Of a stretch of DNA of 64,000 nucleotides, positions 47,970 through 59,800 are shown piece after piece. Numbering within the stretch: the first letter of the stretch is position 1; each line of letters begins with the position of its first letter. The position numbers and the translations under genes were made by a program. Source of the DNA: Otis tarda (Eukaryota > Chordata > Aves > Otidiformes > Otididae). The stretch is taken from the NCBI GenBank assembly GCA_026413225.1, contig CM048591.1, positions 4,665,001 through 4,729,000 of the forward strand. The letters run 5' to 3'. Below the pieces are notes generated by a model that was given only the letters and a program-made list of their open reading frames with translations, was not told the DNA's origin and searched no databases.

Positions 47970-47998
47970 TTTTTTTTTTTTTTTTAAAAAAAAAAAAA
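47970..47998. repeat. T16-A13 homopolymer junction
   Basis: Sixteen Ts are followed directly by thirteen As, a perfect self-complementary poly(dT)-poly(dA) block inside the CpG island. Such tracts stiffen DNA and exclude nucleosomes. Confidence 0.95.
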
Positions 47999-48540
47999 GA
48001 AAGAAAGAAAATATCCCCGAAAAGAAAGAAAGAGCAAAACCCCGCGAGGAGAAAAAGCGCTGCTTTTCTTTGGCGGCGAGGAAGCCGTTTCCCTTTATCC
48101 CGGCTCCCGGAGCGGCCCCGCGCTGGTACCGGAGCTCCGGCGGGTTGCGGGGCTGCGCCCGCCCGCGCCCCCCCGCGCCGGGCCGGAGGAGGGCGGGCAG
48201 GGGAGGAGGGGGGATGATGGGGAACACCCCCTTTTCCTAACGGACACGGGGTCGGTGGTGATACACACACAGCCCCAGATAAACACACACCCTCCCTTCT
48301 CCCTGAAAGTCTCGGAAAGGGGGCGTCTGGGGGCTGCTTTTTGCTCCCCGCTGGATTTTCCTTTCTCTGTCTTTTATTTTGTCTTTTTGGTCTGGGTCCG
48401 TCCCCCCACACCCCCTGCAAGGGGCGGTGATTTGTTTAAGCAGATCTGGGGGCTGATGGCTCCAGCTCTCTCTCTTTCCTCTTGTTTCTCTCTCTCCCGG
48501 AGTCCTGCAGCACTGGGGGCGGGGGGTGTATGGAATAAAT

Positions 48541-51500
48541 GGGAATGATCAGGCGCACACACAGACACACACTCGGTGTGGCTGCAATGCTCAGCCCTGG
48601 GTTAATGTACTCAACAGTGCCACTACCTGACACAACAGCAGCAGTGATGGGGGCAGGGGAGAAAAGACAGAGAAGGTGAGAGTCGGGTTAGTGGTATTTA
48701 TCCCACCCCAATTTCTCCCTCTTCCACCACCCACCCCCATAGCCTTTTCACAGGTCAGCCCCTGCGGGCTCATGACCCATGCGGGAGATTTTTGGGGGCC
48801 GGTGACTGCTGTTCAAACCTAAGATGAAGAATCCCTCTCCGGGGCTGAGGGAGACAAGCAAGGACTCCCAACACCTATTTTCAGGACTAAAGCCCTTCCC
48901 CACCTTTCAGTATAAAGCAGTAACGGTGCCCAAAATACAGCACAAATTCAGGTCCGGGCCAGTGGTGCTGTGCAAAATCCAAGTCCTTGGGCTTTTGCTT
49001 TCTGCCAGTGGTCTGGATGATGCTGCCATTTGGGTGGCCAGTTTGGTGATCCTTTACTCATGGGAGTAAATTGTTGTCTTGCCCGAGTAATCACACAGGT
49101 GAGGAGGAAGAACCCCCAGAAAAGGGAAGGTGTGTGGGATGGAGCTGTGGAAGTGTACTTACAGGTGAAGGTGACATTGGGAGGGAGCTGGGAGCACCCC
49201 CTGGGTACCTCTGCATATTTGATCCCTTGCAGAGATGGTGCTGCAGGGACCCCTCTCCCCGAGTGTTGCACGAGGCTCAAAGTACACCGACTTTCTCCCC
49301 TTTGCTCTGGGCCAAACGGTAACCACATGCCATGGCCCGAATGACCTGGATTCAGGGTTCAATTGATGCAAGGACTACCTGGGTTGACCCCCACCAGCTT
49401 ATTCAGGCTTATTCATGTGTCACAATTCCTGAAATGTGTAGCAACAGATCTACAGCACAGGTCCCAGTCTAACACAAGCTGGGTAGGTGAGCTTTGTGTG
49501 GCCCATAAGATGCCAGTGTAGCCCTCAACTCTCAGCAGACTCAACTACACGGATGAGTACGTGCCCTCAGCCCCACCATGTTTCCACATGCTCCTAGATT
49601 AAAAACACACCAAGCCATTATTTCTCTTTGGATCTCTTCACAGGATGGACCTCTGCAATGATACTTACAAATCCCAAAACGATGAGCTTGGGTAGAGGTA
49701 ACAGGCTGTGCCCATCCTTCTCTCATGGTCCTTTCCTTCTGCTTCTGTCCACCAACAGGAGAAAACAAATAAACAAATTGATAAAATACACACACACAAA
49801 AAAAAGATGACCAATGGATCAACCCCACCTCCATCCCAAACAAATATGCCACTCAAAAACTTTGGAATTGGAAATGTCACACTGAAAATGTTGACATTTC
49901 TGGTTGAAATCAAACAAGAATTGTCATTTTGAATCAACGCTTTGACATAGAAGGGAGGCTTGTTTGTTTAAACTAAATCAACTGGAGCTGCATTTTGTCA
50001 TTTTGTATTTAAATGAAACAACAAGAAAGAGTTTCAATATTTCTTGGCAGAGCTGCCAGTGACATTTTCCTGTGAAGAGTTTTGGTTTTGAAAACTTTTA
50101 GTAGGTGAACTGTGTATCGAAGAGCTCCACTGACCATTGTCTTCCTCATTGGAATAAGCTGATACGTCGTCATGAAATAATTGGCTTGATTGTATTAACA
50201 TAGAAAACCAAATTATGGACCAAAATACTAAAAAAAAAAAAAAATTACCTTAGATTTTCCTTTGTTAGAAAACAGGGTTTTGTTTGTATTTAATAAGTTT
50301 GAGATAAATAGCATTTTGTGAGCTTTTACTCTTTTTTTTTTCTTGTATTTCTTTTCTTCTGGAGAGTGTACATATACAAATGTATTTAAGCAGCCCCACT
50401 TAATTAATTTCAAACTGAGACATTCAGTTTGGGAAGCAATCGAGATAATGACTTATTTAATGCTTATTTACTTTGAAAACATAAAGAAGTCTAAAAAAAT
50501 AATAATAGAAAATCTTCAAAACTGCTAAAAGAAGTTCTTTATTGACCCAAAGTTATTTTAGGCCTGTCTTATGTATAATTGGGAAAAAAAAAAATTACAC
50601 CTGGTTACCTGTAGGCCTCAAACTCTGAAAAGACTCTGAAATTTCATAAGCAGAAAAAGACCTATTCCTTTGAGTGGCCACACTTTAAGACACATGTGCA
50701 TAAATCATTGTGGATCAGGATTGACATCAAAGATTTTTTTTACCTGTGGTTTTGTCTTCTAGATCTAGAACATTTTATTTTTTTTTTAAATCTCCTCCCT
50801 CTCACTCTACTGTGTGTCAGGGAGTTCATACAATGTAAGCAGATAGCCTGAAAAAGGAAATTTCCCTCTCTTTGTTCTTTTCCCTTAAAAAATACTGTGG
50901 CATTTGTAAAGTTGGTTTGGTTCCTGCGGCGGACCTGAGATGAGTTTCCTATTTGTGTCTAACAATCTGCACATAACCTTGACTGCATGAGACAGGCAGA
51001 TGTTTTATAATGAAGGCCATGAGCCTGTTATTTTTCTATAAATAGCATACTGAGTTAAATATGTATACAAGTCTTTCTAGGTTCAAGGTATGAATTAAAG
51101 TTATGCAGAATTATTGGGTGATTTGCAAGGTCCCCAGTAAAACACTGGTAACACTTTATATTATTCAAAAAGACAAAAAAAAAAAACAAAACCAAAAAAC
51201 CACCCCCATTTATATTTGTTTCAGTTGCTAAAATCAGATTAATTTCCTTAAGTATTTTAGCTTCTCAGCTGTCTAGCACACTTCTGAGCTTTACATAGAA
51301 GGTATCTATCTATATATTGATCTATCCATCTGTATATCTATCTGTCTATCTCTTTATCTATGTATACACACACAAACACTTAGACATACAACAGTTAGCA
51401 ATTCATAGCGATTATACACCAAGACAGTTGAAAGCGGGGAAAATATGAATGTATTTCAATACTCCCATTTTTTTCTCAAGAATTGGAAATCCAAGAGTTT

Positions 51501-52869
51501 GAACAATTGGCCCCAAAATAGAAATAACAATGATTTTTAAAGTTGCCTTTTTATTTTGTAAATTCCTCAGACATGTGGCTTCAAGTCTCAACATTGTTGT
51601 GTGAACAATGGTAGGCAAGGATCAAAATCCAGGGCCAACGGATTGCAAACCAAGTGCAAAACTGATTTTTGAAGATATAAACCCCCTCTTTTGGATCCTC
51701 CATGGGTTTAGTATATTTATACTCCCAGCATTTCCAAACCATTTCTCTTATACATTTTTTTGATAATCGAGTATTGTTATCCCTATCTCAGCATCTTCTT
51801 GGTCTTGACAAAGACTGTGCGGTGCTCACCACTGTCCAAAAACAAAAGAAAAAATATTTTGTCTTCAATTTCTCAACCAGGACAATTAGAAAAAACCTTG
51901 GTAGCTTAGCAACATCGTAATGCAGTGTGGGAGATGACCGCATGGGAGGCTCGGGTTCAAGTCCAGACTTTCTTATCTATCAGATCTTTCCGCAGCCTTC
52001 TTCCCCCTACAGAGCCAGTGAGTAAACATTTCTCTGTAATCAGGCAGCATGCAAAAGTTGTAGGGCTCAGTGATGCAGAGCTTGCTGACACACCAGCAGA
52101 AGACCAGGACCTGCCCTTTGCTCAGGCTGCTCAGACATGCGAGTCCTTTCAAAAACCTTTGAATGTTTGCCTCCTGCAGCTCTTTCAACATCCATCGGTT
52201 TGTTACTGCTCTTACCGTTGTGGTTATATTTCACAGTCGTTCCTGAGCAAACAAGTAACTCTGATCTCGTAAGCACACTAAATTCTTTCCCTCGTAAATA
52301 ACTTCAAAGAAACTAATTACTAATAAACATCAAAACCAATCCTAGATTCTCATGTGCATCGTTGATCTATGACGGTGTGGATTTCAATCAGTTCTCATAC
52401 AGATTACAGTTTTGCATATATATGCATATAGAGCCTTGAATATACATACTTATATATATTTAAGGCTTTATAAACTAATATAGGAGCAGTAACATGAATA
52501 AGAAGCACAACATATTAGCAGAAATATAACATCAGTCAATGAAGCACAGGACCGGCAGGAGGTAATTTAAAACTACATAATTTAGGATAGGGAGTGAATG
52601 GAAATACTGGATCTGCTTGGGAATTCGAGGTGTAAAGAATTGTTTAATCTAGCTAGGAAAGTCATAAAATGAATTAATAACTAGAAGTTGAATTCAGAGA
52701 AAATGAAGACATACGTGGTTCACAGTGATTAATCATTGTAGGAACTTAATAGGGGGATTGGTAAAAATCACCATCTCATGACATTTTCAGGTTGGAGAGT
52801 GGATAACTTCCTAGAGGATATGTTTTAGCCAAGCTAAAGTAATTGGGTTCAGGACAAGAGCAGACATGA
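48541..52869. other. Upstream flank of SETBP1
   Basis: CpG content falls away quickly to the right of 48.6 kb and the sequence becomes AT-rich beyond 49.5 kb. Candidate splice donors on both strands lie at 48,676, 49,099 and 49,157-49,166. The microsatellite at 51.3 kb and the palindrome TGCATATATATGCA (52,413-52,426) are the only repeats. No coding exon is recognised. Confidence 0.5.
51303..51376 (+). repeat. Imperfect TATC/TATG microsatellite
   Basis: Units of TATC, TATA and TGTC alternate (TATCTATCTATATATTGATC and so on), ending in a short ACACAC run. It lies upstream of SETBP1 and is probably polymorphic. Confidence 0.9.
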
Positions 52870-53890
52870 AATGAGTTAAGAACTGCCTAACTGACAGATC
52901 TCTGAAAGTAATTGTCAATGCAGAATTATTGTTGAAGAGGAGTGTTACTAGAGTTTTCCCTTATGCTATTCATCAGTGATCTGGAAGTGAATATAAAACT
53001 ACTCCTGACGACATTTGTAGATGACATTATGGGTAGTAAAATAGCAAAGGACAAGAGTCCAGGACAGCCTGATGCAAGAAAAATCACCGCCTGTCTTGGG
53101 CAAACAAAATGCATTTTAATGCAGTAAGATGCTAGTTTTACTTCTTGCAAAAGCAGATAAAAATCCTGTAACGTGAGGGACTGCAGCCCGGACAAGAACT
53201 GCAGTGTGGGCTTCGAGTTGAACCCTCAAATCCAAAAACACTGGTGTGATCCTTGGCTCGGCAGCCAGGTGACTTGTGGGGTACGGCACTAGTAAGGTTG
53301 AACTCAAGAGGCTGTTTATGGCTCTGACAACCACATTTTAAAACATGTGGTGACAAAATTGGAGAAGGTACAGAAAAGAGCCACAAAAAAAAAAAAAAAT
53401 GATTGAGGGCTGGAGAAAATGATTTGCAGGGCAAGCATTGAAGAATTATATTTAGCTATCAGAAATAGATTTTATTCCAGGGGAAAAAGCAATTCCTTGT
53501 AGGAGAGGAAATTACATGGTACCAAGGGACCGGAGTTAGGTACCTAATTTCTCAAAGGAGCAAGGCTGGGACCTTTCCTCCCTTCAGCCTTTCTTACATA
53601 ACAGTTTAAGTGACCCCTACCCACTGTAAATCCAACTAATTTCTAACTCTGTCCACATATTGTAATGGAAAGACCTCACTTAAAGCTTTGGGGTCCACTT
53701 CAGGGCTAGGTGTTGTGTTGCCCTGGTGCAAGTCTGGATTTGGCCTCAGATTCCTTTCTGGAAACAAAGTTTAGCTGAACAAAAGAAAACTCTTCTTTAG
53801 CCTAAGCCAAGCTGAAGCACTGATGATTCTGACAGGCTGGAGACAGACTAGATGGCCTAGATGGTCCTTTCTGGCTTGGCAAGCTTTGAA
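52870..53890 (+). mobile_element. Ancient CR1/L3-like LINE remnant
   Basis: Decayed reverse-transcriptase motifs appear in order but in shifting frames. They are LTDRSLKVIVN (about 52,890), LFISDLEV...FVDDI (FVDD at 53,014-53,025), WANKMHFNAVRC (from 53,097), LEKVQKRAT (53,359-53,385), and a 3' piece GACTAGATGGCCTAGATGGT near 53,850. The order and spacing match the C-terminal RT of the CR1/L3 group. Numerous frameshifts and loss of the GVPQGS motif show great age. An A-run at 53,385-53,399 interrupts it. It lies upstream of SETBP1. Confidence 0.8.
52942..53127 (+). pseudogene. Decayed LINE reverse-transcriptase fragment
   Basis: A short frame covers LFISDLEVNIKLLLTTFVDD, equivalent to the RT motif preceding and including the catalytic Asp pair. 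Downstream the homology continues only in another frame, so at least one frameshift has occurred. It is a relic without coding capacity. Confidence 0.75.
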
Positions 53891-56800
53891 AAGAAATTTG
53901 CAGAAGAATCACGTAAATATCTCTTGAACTTTGACTGACAGCAATGTATATTCAGAGCAGTTCTCATGAAAGGTGCCGTACAGTACCAAGCAAAATCTTA
54001 CTACTCCTCGTTCAAAGTATCAGCCATCCAATGGCTGGAGAAACACCACCAAGGTGAGGACAAGCCACAACTTTTCCTAATAAATTTTTGAATCATTGAA
54101 ACTAGAGGTTTTGCTTTGAATGGGTTTGGCTCAGAAGATTTCTCCAGCCCAAGATGGCCTTCTTGGCATAGGAAGGGACAGAGCCTTGTCTTCACGGTAA
54201 GATCCACAGATGAGGCATGATTCCGACACTTACATTTCCATCCTGTCCAAACCAGAGCAGATGCCTGAACCTTGTCTTCCAGATGCTTCAAGTATGACAC
54301 AGTTGGCTGCCCTTGGATGGGCCTGCTGTTCTGTTTTACTGGGCTGCTTTGTTAGGCACAAATAACATCCACTGGATCAGAAGTACTGGATTTCTTTTGT
54401 TCTTTTTTTTTCTCAATCCCATGGAGAAGGTAACATTTTTCATTTCTCATGAAAAAACACAGAATGGCCTTGGCTTTATTAAAATTTGAAGTATACTCTC
54501 CCCTCAAAAAAAAACCCAAAACACAAAACCAAACCCATGACAATAACCTTCAGAGAATATTAAAACACCTTCCTCTTGCTCTGTATGATTCTGTTGGGGC
54601 AGTCACACAGTAGGAAACACAGACCGTGAGATAACGTCAGCAGTCAGAGGGTGCGTTTCACAGGCGAGCTGAGGTTGGCCTCAGAAATTATTTTCAGGAA
54701 AATAATGAGCATGCTCACATGCTATTAGTAATGTGTAAAATCCTTCAGATGGCAATGGATAGCATCCATATGGTTATCCATTCATGGATAATAGCCGTGT
54801 GGAGAATATCCCCTTCTCAGTATCTACGCACCATCTTTATCTCAAACGTAAGTCATCTTAGCTGTTCCTTTCCTCCTAGGGCTTTGCAAAACTTGACACA
54901 TGGATGCATTATGTGTTTTAATTATTTATTGTTGTTGTGGGACACCTGAAACTTTTGAAGATGGAAACATGAGGAACAAGGTGTATTGCATTTCAGTGTG
55001 AAGCTCTGTCTGAGCAACAGTTTGCAAACATACATAATTCTTTGGGATGTTTGGCATCGCATGCGGGAACGAACCTCTGCCAGCCCGTGCACAGTGGGAA
55101 TGGGACCCCACAAGGCTGGGGTGCAATACGCAGCTTGAATCTCTGCTGGTGTTAAGCTTCTGTCATCTGTATTAGGTCTCATCTAAGGGACAGCACTTTT
55201 CCCAGCCAGGCAGTCAATGGCATCACGCTGGTCAATGCTCTCATGGGACGCTTGAACATTTACTGCAGCAAGCAGTAGCAGCCCTGCTAGAAAGCAGATT
55301 GTATTTATCAGTGCCAGGTCTGCTGCAGAGACTCAGGGTACTTAATTCTGCTTTTTCTCCCTTTTCCCTGTTCATTATCATTCCCTGACACCCCTGCGGT
55401 GACAGCCAGCCTTGGCATCAGGTGGTGCATGGATCCCCCAAGTCACAGGGAGCAGCATCAGGCGTCCGCCCGAGCGACCCTCCCTCCCCAATCCAAGGGA
55501 TAACCAGGAAAGAAACGCTTGTTCTGCAAAACCGACAGCTGATTGATTCCCCATGCTCCGGGGAATGCGCAGTGCAACTTTTTAATTCCCACCTCAGTCA
55601 TTTATCAATGTTTTCTTATCACTGAGTTTCTCTATCAGTGAGTTAAATTTGGAAAATCCTCAAAACTGAGTGGGGCTGACACAGGTGGGTTTTTGCCATG
55701 GGGCTATAGTGCCTCTTGCGCCACAGCATTTTTTTTTTTCCTTGCCCTTTTCCCCATAAACCTCTTCAATTTTTTTTTAAGTTTTGGGTGGTTCGGGTTG
55801 AAGAGCCATGAAGCATTGCCCTCTGCCGGCAGGTCCCACACCTGGCTGCGAGAGCAGGGATGGATGCGTCTGTCCCTCTGCAACAGCTCCTGCAGCGCCG
55901 AGGCTGTGAAGAAGATTAGAAACATAAAGATTTGCAGCTCGCTATTTAGATTTTGGAAAAGAAAGAGGAAGAAGGAAGTCAGAAAGAAATCATCTGCACC
56001 AAAGGCATTGCTTGTGTCTGTAGAATTTAATACACCAATAGGGTTTTATGGGATTTTTTTCCTTTCTTTTTTTCTTTTTTTTTTTTTTAATTATGCTTTA
56101 AAATATTAACTGACAAAGCGTTTCTTGCTCCAGCTGCACAACGTTGTGCTCATGCAGCAGCATGTGTGATTGAGAGAGCATCATGCAGTCCCGTTGTTCA
56201 TTAGGAGTGAAATGCAGACTAACAGCATGGGTGGTAAAAAGTCACTGACAATAAAGAAAATGTTTGAGAACAGGATGCAGCCACCTTAGGTGCTAATTTG
56301 GCCCTTGATTATAGCAGGGTCTGAGCAGCTCATGATCTCACAGAAAAACATTTACACTCACAATCTGCAGGACCTGAGGGGACTCCAGTGCTCCCATTTT
56401 ACAAGGGACAAGGAAGTGAAGAATAAAAAAATGAAACTTATTTACATTGGGTGGCAATTAGAGCATTAGGCAGAAGGGCTTGAATTCACATTTCTCACAC
56501 CCTAGACTCTTCTCACCTAGTTCACAGATGAGTTTTCCTCACTCCAAAGTTTACACCAACTCTGTCCAGCTTAAGCTGGAAGGAGTTGAGGCAGCAGAAT
56601 ACATTTTTAACTTTTTTTCACTTTGACGAAACTCTGCATCTCAAATAAATTATATAATATAGAGCAGAAAACTTCTAGTGAGAGCAAGCTAAAAATATAA
56701 GATTTTTTCCTTTTTTTTTTTCTCTCCATCACAGCTCCTGTTCCCAAATTACACTTGCCTTGCTCAGAGTCTTTGAAAGCTGACACAGAACAAATTGTCC

Positions 56801-59800
56801 TATGTAAATTGCAAGTTTCCCTTCTGATTGACAGCAATCCACAAAGATGGACTAATTCCAGAGGAAGTCAAGCAAAGACTGTGTCATAGCTATTAACCCA
56901 CTTTCAAAGATGTTCCAAATTGCCACCGAGTTGCCAGCACGTCCTTCATATATCGGCGCACGTAAATCCAAAGTACGGGAGCCAGACAGGGCACACGTGA
57001 GCGGGACGTGGTGGGCTACAGGTTGCATATGTGCAGTTTTGCTCCCCTGGCTACTGGAGCTTGTGTCGAGGAGGGACAATCACGTACTTCTTGCTCCCTC
57101 CTGGAGACTTTGATCTTGAAGATGTGCAATGGGCAGTCAAGCAGAAGACCATTTAGATTCTTTCCGCCTGTTTTGGCTGCTGTTGTCCTTAAACCAAAAC
57201 AAGTCATTAAGAGAGCAAGGACAATTATTTTTTTTTTAAATCCGTGTAAGGGAAAGGGAGAGGGAATATGGGCTGCTGTAAAATTGGTATTATCACACGG
57301 CTGATTTGAGTGTGTCACTCCTTACCGCAGAGCCGTGACTGAGTTTATCGAGGTCTCCCTTTGAAAATGATAATAAACCTAATAGCTGCCCACAGCTTAA
57401 TATTTTTTCTTGCACTACATATGTTCACTTCTGGTCCTTAGATTTTTTTTTTCCTCCAGTCTCCATCTGTTCTTTTGCCTTTGAGGTACTTTAGTTACCA
57501 TGGAAATGACAACATCATCTGGATGGGTGGAGCTTTGTGCAGTGTAAAGTTGGTTTCCTATACAAAGTGGCTTGCAAGGTATGGGGATGGCTGACAAAAA
57601 TAAAGCATTTTATGTGACAGCTTTTCATGTTTTAGTTGTGCAACAGAGAGATAGCGATGTGTGCTTGTGAGTGCACGAGGCACCACATGCCTGTTCCAGG
57701 ATGGGGCGTGTGTTTAATTTTTGCTCTGCCAGATGAAATCTTTCACTTGAGTCTTTCATATCTGATTTCTTACAGCCTTTAGTTGCAAGCTGGCTTTTAA
57801 TTGAGAAGGCCCCATTGTATGACACTTTCTGAGTCCAGATGGCTCAGGCAAGGAGGAGAGGTCATTCCTTGGAGCTGTGCATCATTTCTCATCATTGCCA
57901 TGAAGAATAGGAGGAGTTAGTTTAGTGGGCGGCTGCCACATGGGCTTTGTTTGGTTATGTATGTGGCATTGCCTTCTTGGTCTCTGGCAGGTGTTTTGTG
58001 CCTTCAGCAAGTCCACACGACAAACGATCAATGATCAATATGATCCAGCGATCACTTAAAACAATTGCACGTGGAGATCACCTGTTTCATCTCAACAAAT
58101 CTGGCAAATCCAGGGCAGAGCCCTTGTTTATAGCAAATGAGACTTTATTTCAGTAGTGACTCCATGGACTTTAGCACAGCCCCAGAAGCTATTATCCACT
58201 ATTAGCTCCTGTAGCACCTGGCAATATTGATTATACAGCCTCATGGAGATGAAAGTATTTTAGATGAATAATGATTTTTGGCAAAGGATATTAAGGGAAG
58301 GGCCAGATATGTCAAAAAGATGAGAACTTGGCCGTTGAAATTTAATATTGAGGCTGTACTGCCTCCAAAATGCTTTTAGGATAGTTCATATATTCAGTGG
58401 ATGTCTTTTAAAGAACCTGAAGTGGTCTCTGCTTGTCTAATCAGGTATGTGAATGGGGTCAGGGGATACGTCACAGAAAAAGTTTTAATGAAGTTCCCAC
58501 TGAGACTAAAGGAACAGGAAAGTGCTAATTCATCAGAGCATATGCAAACATGGGTTCCTGATGGAGAGTCTCTCAAACACAGGCACATCTGGCTGGCTGG
58601 AACAGCATTCAGTTCTTAGAATGTTTGGTGGGGAGAGGGTGAGGATCCCTCAAAACAACAGGGAGTCCCATGAAAAGTCCGTGGAGATTACTTTGGTCAG
58701 TGCTTATAGTCTGCTGAAGAGAGGAATCTAAGGTCAAATCCTTAGATTTTCTGTCCTAAACTTACTTTATCACATAGCTAGAGTGATAGTATTTGTTTAT
58801 TTCTATTATGGTTATTTTTAGGTGCTCTGACTCCAGCTGCAGCCATTTCTTACCACAAAAACCCTTCCAAGAAACAACCTCCCCAGCAACACTGGAAATC
58901 TTTCCCATGGGAAAAAAAAAAAAAAAAAGGTAAGAAAAAACCTAGCAAACTCAGCAGCCAGCACTAGAAATCCTTCTCAAAGGCACATTCCAGCAATAAA
59001 CAAACTCGTAATTCTCAGAAAGCTCAGAAACTGGTGGTGGTGTAGGGGTTTTTGTAGCAGTTCAGGAAAATTGATCTCTTGGTCCAGCATGAACGGCAAA
59101 CTCCAGGGCCAGGGAGCAGTCTCCCTTGATTTCTATTTTTTTGTGCCTTGGCTGTGGAGACCTGGGGAATTTACATGTCAGGCACCATACTGGCTAAAAC
59201 ATGAGCAATTGCACCAGTGAACTCTGTAGCGAAGAGTATGACCTGTTCTAACCAGTGCCACGAGCTTTTAGCCAGGCGGCGACAGGCTTGTGCTCAGGAT
59301 GAAGTGAGCACAGGAGTGCTCATCAGACAGACTCATCAGGAGAAAAACAGGGCCCAGGGGAAAGAAAAAAAAAAAAAAGCTGGTTTCAGTCCTCTTATTG
59401 ATGGGAAAGTCTGAAACGACACCTCCGCAAAGGCTGCCGGCAGCCAGGGATGCTTCCAGCGTTGCGGTGTCACGCTCTCGGCATGACAAACCACGTAATG
59501 AGCCGGCAGCTGCTCCCAGCTTCAGTTTGTCTCTGGAGCAGTTTCCATTCGAACCTCATGTGGAGTGTGTTGGAGTCATAGAAAAACAAGGCTCAGAGGG
59601 ACTGGGAGAGGTCACCACCGTCACCTCCGCCACCCGCTGACATGGCCTATGCAGCAAGTGCCAGATCTGAGAGGGCAGCTTTGAAACCTCTTGGGCAGAC
59701 ACAGGCAGGAGCAAACAAACAAACGTAATTTTAAAAAGCCATTTCTTGCTATAATATGGCCAGCTAAGAGCAAGTGGGGATTCAGTAGTGGATAGCCTCT

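Larger units (their letters stand above)
45261..48540 (-). promoter_or_regulatory. SETBP1: CpG island: probable SETBP1 promoter and non-coding exon 1
   Basis: CpG dinucleotides, rare elsewhere in the window, become frequent here, especially at about 45.3-45.9 and 48.0-48.5 kb, with several GGGCGG-type Sp1 boxes (48,156-48,206, 48,421, 48,518). Between these lie long G and C runs and triplet repeats. The island is about 15-18 kb upstream of SETBP1 exon 2, matching the human arrangement in which a CpG-island promoter and untranslated exon 1 lie roughly 20 kb before the start-codon exon. I cannot fix the transcription start or the exon 1 donor. One minus-strand GTGAGT at 46,799-46,804 is a candidate but has T at -1. 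Long frames here (for example 47,574-48,227 minus) are low-complexity and not proteins. Confidence 0.75.

Noticed and set aside
47574..48420. Long overlapping minus-strand frames (217 and 224 residues) in the CpG island
   Set aside because: They are made of proline, lysine, phenylalanine and serine runs from homopolymers and triplet repeats, differ wholly between frames and match no family.
51930..52040. tRNA box-B-like GGTTCAAGTCC after GGGAGGCTC
   Set aside because: No cloverleaf could be drawn and the MIR resemblance was too weak to call a SINE or tRNA gene.
55619..55641. Inverted repeat resembling a tet operator half site (CTATCAGTGA)
   Set aside because: The match is short and coincidental; there is no bacterial or vector sequence around it.
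59565..59620. GTCATAGAAAAACAAGG resembling the reversed CR1 terminus
   Set aside because: Only the first dozen bases fit; the following sequence lacks CR1 3' features.
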